A stretch of DNA of 64,000 bases, from the NCBI RefSeq assembly GCF_905171765.1, contig NC_053389.1, positions 402,862,645 through 402,926,644 on the forward strand, in the 5' to 3' direction. The position numbers and the translations under genes were made by a program. Under the pieces are notes generated by a model. It ran no database searches. It was not told the origin of the DNA and worked only from the letters and a program-made list of their open reading frames with translations. Of the stretch, positions 57,401 to 64,000 are shown one piece after another (the stretch's first letter is position 1; every line of letters begins with the position of its first letter). The stretch comes from Bufo bufo. Taxonomy: Eukaryota; Chordata; Amphibia; Anura; Bufonidae.

Positions 57401-57871
57401 GTTTTTTTGCAATTTTAATTCCTGATTTTTAAATTCCGGATGTTGTACGAAGGTAAGTATCTCTTTTACTTCCTGGTTCAATTGTTCCACTGTACGTTCG
57501 AAGCACTGTTTTTCATATTCCACCATATATCTCATGAGCTTCAACGAGCTCTCTGTTTGAATATCATCCCACCCCTTAATGTATTCAGGGTCCTCGGTGT
57601 GGAGGTTAGGTCTCAGGGTGCTTCTTAAACCTCTGTATACAATTTTCTGGTTTAAATAGGTCTCTAGACTAGCTATTTCCCACCAGGATCGATAATATTG
57701 TTTATAGGTTTTGCTAAGATTTTTGAAACCAGTTGTTATATACGTACTATTTAGGGGAATTGCCTGCTGTGAAAATACCTGTGTAGCTTCTAAACTAAAT
57801 ATATCTTTATCTATATCTGTATAGGTATGGGTTCTGTTTGGGTCACAACTTGCAGCCTTAATGCAGTTTAA
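54428..57871 (-). pseudogene. Penelope-like RT/endonuclease ORF, one main frameshift plus a 3' lesion
   Basis: Open from at least 57871 without a clear Met (NRTHTYTDIDKDIFSLEATQ). Residues about 110-200 are coiled-coil-like (ERTVEQLNQEVKEILTF), then a Thr/Gln-rich linker. RT motifs: FYALPKVHKSKYPIPGRPIV, motif A LASLDVEALYSN, motif B KGTAMGTPCALTFANLFLG, motif C RFIDDVLLFW, with both Asp present. A 1-nt change in a G-run near 55520 shifts the frame; thumb and linker follow (CFLDLLIQKDMDGQ, FPCGNCTFCKYL) up to TGA at about 54807. The GIY-YIG part is decayed: GIIYIASCNCPK lacks the following YIG segment, and it ends ARWIYKLQTLSPGGLNEGFS. RT intact except for the frameshift. Confidence 0.9.
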
Positions 57872-57999
57872 AAAAATAAAAAATTACTTTACTGGAATAC
57901 CCCTTTAAAAAAATATTGATGCCAGCGGATTAACCTCCTAGGTGCCTTGGTCAATACTGACCACATGATCTACCCTGTTATTTAAAAAAAAAAAAAAAA

Positions 58000-59605
58000 A
58001 AACTATGCCAGAGCAAGTTTTCCCACCTACAAATAATGTGAGAGACAGAATCTAAAAAAAAAATGAAAAAAAAAATGACATTGTATGATTTTTAAATAAT
58101 TAATGTGCATTTTAGTGCATGTAATAAGTATTTGATACAATAGAAAAACAGAACTTAATATTTGGTACAGAAACCTTTGTTTGCAATTACAGAGGTCAGA
58201 CGTTTCCTGTAGTTCTTGACCTAGTTTGCACACACTGTAGCAGAGATTTTGCCCCACTCCTCCATACAGATCTTCTCCAGATCTTTTAGGTTTCGGGGCT
58301 GTCGCTGGGCTACATTACATTGAGTTTCAGCTTCCTTCAAAGATTTTCGATTGGGTTCAGGTATGGAGACTGGCTAGGCCTCTCCAGGACCTTGAAATGC
58401 TTCTTATGGAGCTACTCTTTAATTGCCCTGGCTGTCCACACACTTAATCAATAACACTCTAACCTGTCCACCATGGCCAAGACCAAAGCACTGTCTAAGG
58501 ACACGTGGGTCATTGTCATGCTGGAAGACCCAACCACGACCCATCTTCAATGTTTTTACTGAGGGAAGGAGATTGTTGGCCAAAATATAGCGATACATGG
58601 CCTCATCCATCCCCATCCTCACTTGAATACGGTGCAGTCATCCTGTCCTCTTTGCAGTAAAGCACCCCTAAAGTATAATGTTTCCACCCCCATGCTTCAC
58701 GGTTGGGATGGTGTTCTTCGGATTGTGCTCATCCCTCTTCTTCCTCCAAACACAGCGAGTGGAGTTGATACCAAACAGTTCTATTTTGGTCTCATCTGAC
58801 CACATGACCGTCTCCCATGCTTCTCTGGATCATCCAGATGGTGGTTTGTGAACTTCTAATGGGCCTGGACATGTGCTGGCATCAGGAGGGGGACCTTGAG
58901 TGCCCTGCAGGATTTTAATCCATGACAGCGTAGTGTGTTACCAAAGGTAAACTTTGAGACTGTGGTCCAAGCTCTCTTCAGGTCATTGACCAGGTCCTCC
59001 CATGTAGTTCTGGGCTGATTCCTGATCTCTTTCAACTCGTGGAGTAAGAATGATTCTGAGATATTTCATGGTGACCCGGACCGAGGAAGATTGACAGTCA
59101 TCTTATGTTACATTTTCTAATAATTGCACCAACAGTTGCTGCCTTCTCACCAAGCTGCTTGCCTATTGTCCTGTAGCCCATCCCAGCCTTGTGCAGGTCT
59201 AAAATTTGGTCCCTGGTGTCCTTAGACAGTTCTTTGGTCTTGGCCATGGTGGACAGGTTAGAGTGTTATTGATTAAGTGTGTGGACAGGTATCTTTTATA
59301 CAGGTAATCAGTTCAAACAGGTGCAGTTAATAAAGGTAATGAGTGCAGAGTAGGGGGGCTTCATAAAGAAAAACTAACAAGTCTGTGAGAGAGAGAATTC
59401 TTGCTGGTAGGTAGGTGATCAAATACTTATTTTATGCAATAAAATGCAAATTAATTATTTACAAATCTTACAATGTAATCTTCTGGATTTTTTTTTTAGA
59501 TTCTGGCTTGGCTCTCACAGTTGAAGTGTACCTATGATAAAAATTACAGACCTCTCCATTCTTTGTAGGTGGGAAAACTTGCAAAATCGGCAGTGTATCA
59601 AAAAA
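58000..59605 (-). mobile_element. Tc1/mariner element 4, both inverted ends, old
   Basis: Right end: AAGTTTTCCCACCTAC on the reverse strand, with CGGCAGTGTATCAA at 59592-59605; the left end repeats CAAGTTTTCCCACCTACAAA at about 58013. The interior carries the broken transposase. Terminal bases are eroded on the left, and TA flanks are not clear. Confidence 0.8.
58155..59247 (-). pseudogene. Tc1 transposase 4 with an inverted internal duplication
   Basis: ATG at 59247 ([20 protein letters not shown]) opens the N-terminal helix-turn-helix ([20 protein letters not shown]). Several frameshifts follow. The catalytic part can be traced by the motifs for WSDQTKIELFG (about 58790) and VFQHDNDP (58535), and the end VIANKGFCTKY lies at about 58160-58200. 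At 58432-58504 a 73-bp segment is an inverted copy of this element's own start region (59216-59288). Not functional. Confidence 0.8.
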
Positions 59606-60470
59606 ACAAACCAATGTAATATCAAGCTATCAAATAATCGTATGTATCCCAAAATGTTACCAATGAAAATGTCAAATCATTCTGCTGTCTTACAATGTGA
59701 ACCTAGACTCATGTATGAATTTGAAAGTAAATTTGTGGAAATGCTTTGCTCATTATTGCCTAATACTATTACAATGTGTTATAAAAAGGTAGTTTGGATC
59801 ATTCATAGTCCACTTTGGTAAAATACTGCCTTTTCTGATTGTTTTAGTCCAGAATAACAAAAAAGCTAAAGTAACCAAACAAAAATAACAGTCCATCAGG
59901 TCAGTCAATCTTAAAAATTTAAGAAATTTTAAAAAAACGTACAGTATCCTTTTGAAACATCACAGGAAAGGTAGACCAGGACTGAGGCCTTATTAACACA
60001 TCCGTCTCCATGATTAAATCTGACAACATGGTCTTTGATTCATCTGTGAAGATTTCCGTGAAGAATCTATGTTTAGTCTGTGTCCATCTTTTGCCCTCCA
60101 TATGTCATCAGTGTTCCACTGAAACTGCACAGCTGAATTAATTTTCAGGGCATCTCCTATAAATGGTCCATGAAATAATGATGGTGAAAAACACGGACCT
60201 ATAAACTGTAATGGACATGATGGACTGTAAATACTGACAAAATAGAGCATGCTAAAACCACAAACCCATGGACCATGCTAAAATGCGGATGTGTGAATAC
60301 ACACATTAAAAGGAATGGGTACGCGTTCTAGGAAATTGTCCTTTAATAGCACACGAGAGACCAAATAAATGATTCATTGAGCTCAAAGAGCAGACACATC
60401 TCAACATGAACAGCTGAGAGGACACTCCTTTAATAAAGCAGTTATGGTAGAATTGCTGCAAATAAATAAC
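59606..60470. other. No gene recognised
   Basis: AT-rich. The block 59990-60310 (CCGTCTCCATGATTAAATC to GGACCATGCTAAAATGCGG) has the look of a non-autonomous repeat with scattered inverted motifs (GGTCCATG / CATGGACC), but its ends are not defined. Confidence 0.4.
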
Positions 60471-60479
60471 TACAAGAGG

Positions 60480-61255
60480 ATAGGTTTAAGAAGGGTGTTA
60501 GCACATATGAACATTGAAAGTGGCCTCACTAATCCAGGCTTTTGATTTACAGTACACCTAACCACCATAACCTTTGGAGACTGAAGTCTGGATGTGTGAG
60601 AAATATGAGAGGAGTTGTAATGATGTGGGTGCTTTGATGGTGACACTGTAAACAACCCTGATGTAGCCATCAATGGCAAACAATAGTGTTCAATGATGAA
60701 AGTAGTTCTGCCTAATGATGACTAATGATGGCTACATTAACCGGAGGGCAGGGGGGCACCTACTGCCATCATGCATAGTGTACACACAGGACTTACACCA
60801 GGTATATTGTTGTAAGGAACCGTTATGCATAGAGGGACATTGACTAGCCTTCAGTGTGTCAAGGAGATTGTGGAACCAGTCATACTGCCTTTTATTTATT
60901 TTTTACTCAGTTAGGAAATGTGGTGTTCCAACATGAAAATGCCTGCACACACGCTGTCCTCACTACACAACAAACTCTTCAGGGTATACAGCAGCTCCCC
61001 TGGCCATCTTCATGTTAGATGTCCTGATAGGACAACATATATCCTATCCTCAGCATCAACCTTGGCTGAGCTACAGGTCCAAGTTTAGAGAGTTTGGAAT
61101 GACATGCCACAAGAGGATATCCAGCATCAGTATGACCATTACCATATCAGAGTGTCAACCAGATTGTAGCAAGGTGAGATGCCACCCAGTATTAATGTGA
61201 CACTGCCTCAACATATACCCTACTGCAGAACCCAAAATGATGGGGACACCACCTT
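60480..61255 (+). pseudogene. Old Tc1/mariner transposase relic
   Basis: In several frames: NIESGLTNPGF, VAINGKQ with SVQ/FNDES-like residues near 60690 (second acidic motif region), GGHLLPSCIVYTQD, VVFQHENACTHAVLTTQQTL with GIQQLPWPS (60930-61010; compare FQQDNAxPH and the WPSxSPDLxPIE region), and VWNDMPQEDIQHQYDHY to MPPSINV near 61190. Stops are frequent, and no ends were found. Much older than the other Tc1 copies. Confidence 0.7.
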
Positions 61256-61259
61256 GGTT

Positions 61260-62365
61260 GTATGATGATTGACTAAGTACCACTACCAGTTTATACTTTG
61301 TCAATCTCAGCTCAATTGCATTATGTTTTCCAGATGATATTTTTTTATTTTTCGCTAGTGTATTTTGAATTTAAAGACCTAGAAATAAAGAATCAAATTA
61401 AACAAGAAATATGGCTACATTTACTGATCGTCAGCCTGCAGCATTTTCTGACTCATGCTGAAGCAATCAGTCCAGTAGAAAACCTACAGAGACACAGGGG
61501 ATAATACTCTGCTCATCAATTCCATCTACATCTAGTGGCAGACTGAACTTTTTGTCATACTGCAAACACAACAGATAGAGGAGACTGCTGCTCATTCCAG
61601 TTGTCTTACATCACAAGACAGTAAGGAAGAGGGACATGGCTGAGGTCCTGGAGCATAAAGCTCAGTTCAACTGAATTGAAAAAAAAAGGTAGTTAAAGAA
61701 ATGGAGGACTGACCCATAAGTTCCTTTTTGAGTGTTACTTTAAGGCACACAAGCATCAAGGCTATACTGTGACATAGGTCCCTAAAAAAAAACTATAATA
61801 TATAACATACCTCCAAAATGTGTAAGAACTATGTCACCAACAAAAACAGTAAATGGGTGCATTATATGACCTGCCCTGCACAGTCAAAATAGAAAAGTCT
61901 TTAAGGTATTAGAGGCTCTCAAGGCATAAATCTCCCGCTAAAGTAAGTTAAATTGTTGATAAGGTTGATAAAAGACACAGGTTCATCATGTCTAACCTAT
62001 AATTCTACCATATTAATCCATAGAAAGGCAAACACCTCCATGAGGGTCAAAATTCCTTCCCAACTCCGAATATGCCGATCAGTAATATATTTCTGTAACA
62101 ATGCTTCATCTTAAGAAATCTAGAACCAATAAGGTGATAATATTACTTTCATAAAGGCATACCCCATAGTTACATAGTCTCACTGTAAATACAGTAAATA
62201 ATCCCTCTCTGTAATGATGGGAAATACTTTTCAGATGTCTGGGTAATACTTGGTAATGACATAAAATAAAGATATAAACTATACTCACCTGATCAATCCT
62301 TTGCCCCTCCAGCATCACTTGTCTAGTCTCCGCTGGTTCTTTAGTAATAACCTCATGGTCATCAT
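61260..62365. other. No gene recognised
   Basis: AT-rich sequence without a domain-bearing frame or recognisable repeat ends. Around 61990-62100 (CATGTCTAACCTATAATTCT, CTCCATGAGGGTCAA) it resembles a dispersed element tail. Confidence 0.4.
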
Positions 62366-62490
62366 TAGTGTTGAGCAAATCAAAGTATCAAAAGTGGACT
62401 TCAATCCGAATTCCAGAAAAAAATTGGATTTGCTGTGAAGCCAAATTTTCTCACGCTTCGTAGTAATGAATCGTTTTTCCTTGACAATTA
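62366..62490. mobile_element. hAT-like MITE remnant, left end
   Basis: Starts TAGTGTTGAGCAAATCAAAG and continues GGACTTCAATCCGAATTCC and AGCCAAATTTTCTCACGCTT, the counterpart of the remnant ending at 49336. Only one end is seen. It abuts the CR1 fragment. Confidence 0.5.
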
Positions 62491-62514
62491 CCTTCCACAA
62501 TTGGTTCATACTGG

Positions 62515-64000
62515 ACTTAGTATTAACCAATAGACCTGACAGAACAACAGATGTGCAGGTTGGGGGACACCTGGGAAATAGCGACCATAAAATAATAACC
62601 TTCCAATTATTCTTCAAATGAGCATTTCTACAGGGAGGAGCAAAAATACCAAACTTCAAAAAAGTATAATTGAGCCAACTAAGAGAGGCCATAGGCGTAA
62701 CTCAAAAATGAAAATACTGCCACAAAATTTGATATTATAAAGCATCCTAAACTCTAATTGTGAGAGGTACATTCCTTATAGGAATAAAGGGTTACGGAAC
62801 AAGAAGAAACCAATGTGGATAAATAGAGCTGTAAAGAAAGCAATAAATGACAAAAAGAAAGCATTTAAATCACTAAAACTGGAGGTAGCCAGGAAGCACT
62901 GAAAAACTATAAGGAAAAAAATATAATATGTAAAAAACAAATAAAAGCGGCCAAACTATAGACCGAGAAAAAAGTAAAAAGTATAAATCTGAAGGTGTCG
63001 GCCCTCTACTGAGCAATGAAGGGGGAGTTGCAGAGAGCAAGGGGTAGAAAGCAAAGCTACCGTATTAAATATTTTTTTCTACACTGTATTCACTGAGGAA
63101 AATAAACTGTCAGATGAAATGCAAAATGTAAAAGTAAATTCCCCATTAAAAGTGCCGTGTCTGACCCAGGAAGAAGTACAACAGTGACTTAAAAAGATTA
63201 AAATAGACAAATTGCCAGGACCAGATGGCATACACCCCCGTATCCTGAGAGAATTAAGTAATGTCATAGCCAGACCCTTATTTCTGATATTTACAGACTC
63301 TATACTGACAGGGAGTATTCCACAGGATTGGTGCATAGCAAATGCGGTGCCAATATTAAAAAAAAGTTGCAAAAACAGAGCCCGGAAACTATAGGCTGGT
63401 AAGTTTAACATCTGTTGTGGGTAAACTGCTTCAAGGTTTTCTACCAGATGCTATCTCTTATAATGAAATGAGCAAATAACACCATATCAGCATTGCTTCA
63501 TGAGAGATAGGTCATGTCAAACTAATTTAATCAGTTTCTATAAGGAGGTAAGTTCTAGACTTGACAGTGGTAAATCAATGGATGTCGCACACCTGGACTT
63601 CTCCAAAGCATTTGACACTGTACCATATAAAAGGTTAGTATATAAAATGAGAATGCTAGGACTGGGAGAAAATGTCTGTATGTGGGTAAATAACTGGGTC
63701 AATTATAGAAAACAGAGGGTGGTTGTTAATGGTACACACTCAGATTGGGTCACTGTCATTAGTGGAGTACCTCAGTAGTCAGTATTGGGCCCTATTCTTT
63801 TCAATATATTTATTAATGATCTTGTAGAAGGCTTGCACAGTAAAATCCATTTTTTTGCAGATGACACTAAAGTGTGTAAAGTAATTAACACTGAAGAGGA
63901 CAGTATACTGCTACAGATGGATCTGGATAGATTAGAGGCTTGGGCAGAGAAATGGCAGATGAGGTTTAACACTGACAAATGTAAGGTTATGTACAGTCGT
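62515..64000 (+). pseudogene. CR1-type LINE ORF2: endonuclease tail and RT, continues past the window
   Basis: The end of the endonuclease domain reads LTNRPDRTTDVQVGGHLGNS then DHKIITF. A decayed linker follows, then RT: LPGPDGIHPRILRELSNVIA, GSIPQDWCIANAVPILKK, PGNYRLVSLTSVVGKLL (frame change near 63385), MRDRSCQTNLISFYKEVS, motif A LDFSKAFDTVPYKRLV, SGVPQ followed by TAG where Gly stands in the family, VLGPILFNIFINDL, motif C FFADDTKV, and DRLEAWAEKWQMRFN. The catalytic Asp residues are kept, but several stops and frameshifts make it dead. The 3' end lies outside the window. Confidence 0.9.

Larger units (their letters stand above)
53030..57880 (-). mobile_element. Penelope-like element 3, best-preserved copy
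   Basis: Minus strand: a long frame (57871 to 55484), then thumb and linker (55466-54807), a damaged GIY-YIG region (to about 54428), then a 3' pseudo-LTR with a well-preserved hammerhead (53618-53658). The right (5') limit near 57880 adjoins an unrelated repeat edge (CTTTACTGGAATACCCCTTT), so the 5' pseudo-LTR is missing and the element is 5'-truncated. Confidence 0.85.

Overview
This is a gene-poor, repeat-dense stretch of animal nuclear DNA, most likely from an amphibian (frog or toad). That assignment is an inference. It rests on the mix of BED-finger hAT transposons ending in TAG(A/G)GATGAGCGAA, MADF-carrying PIF/Harbinger elements, Penelope-like elements (PLEs) with hammerhead ribozymes, Tc1 elements, CR1 and L1 LINE pieces, and LTR elements. 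I recognise no host gene. Almost every long reading frame belongs to a transposable element, and most of these frames are broken.

Layout. 1-2.2 kb: 5' part of an LTR-type retroelement on the minus strand, its gag-like frame running off the window, apparently inserted in an old hAT. 2.2-5.4 kb: hAT leader minisatellite, a PLE pseudo-LTR with a hammerhead ribozyme, and hAT-type remnants. 7.6-9.8 kb: two MITEs. 9.94-16.8 kb: a Tc1 element split by a solo LTR, itself split by a MITE and an adjacent 4.6 kb PIF/Harbinger, whose MADF gene is split by yet another MITE; target-site duplications support the order. 16.8-19.3 kb: a second Tc1 fused to the first, then a hairpin-rich hAT-like element. 19.97-25.16 kb: a complete but decayed hAT inserted in a PLE relic. 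25.95-33.67 kb: a second, larger hAT with minisatellites and a solo LTR. 33.7-35.9 kb: PLE with GIY-YIG. 35.9-44.9 kb: two head-to-head hAT copies, one hosting a short LTR retrotransposon that has no pol. 45.1-47.6 kb: TTAA-flanked foldback element. 49.1-53 kb: hAT remnant, internally deleted Tc1, PLE pseudo-LTR and an L1 tail. 53-57.9 kb: the best-preserved PLE. 58-64 kb: two more Tc1/mariner relics and a CR1 LINE running off the end.

How the parts relate. The most striking unit is the Harbinger at 10.82-15.41 kb. Its transposase (minus strand, three exons) and its MADF DNA-binding protein (plus strand, three exons) are interleaved: exons of each lie inside an intron of the other. Both look one indel away from intact, apart from a MITE in the MADF start exon. 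Next in interest are three minus-strand hammerhead motifs, two with a fully preserved core, placed where PLE pseudo-LTRs are expected. Coordinates of element ends with matching target-site duplications are exact; other ends are approximate and read by eye.
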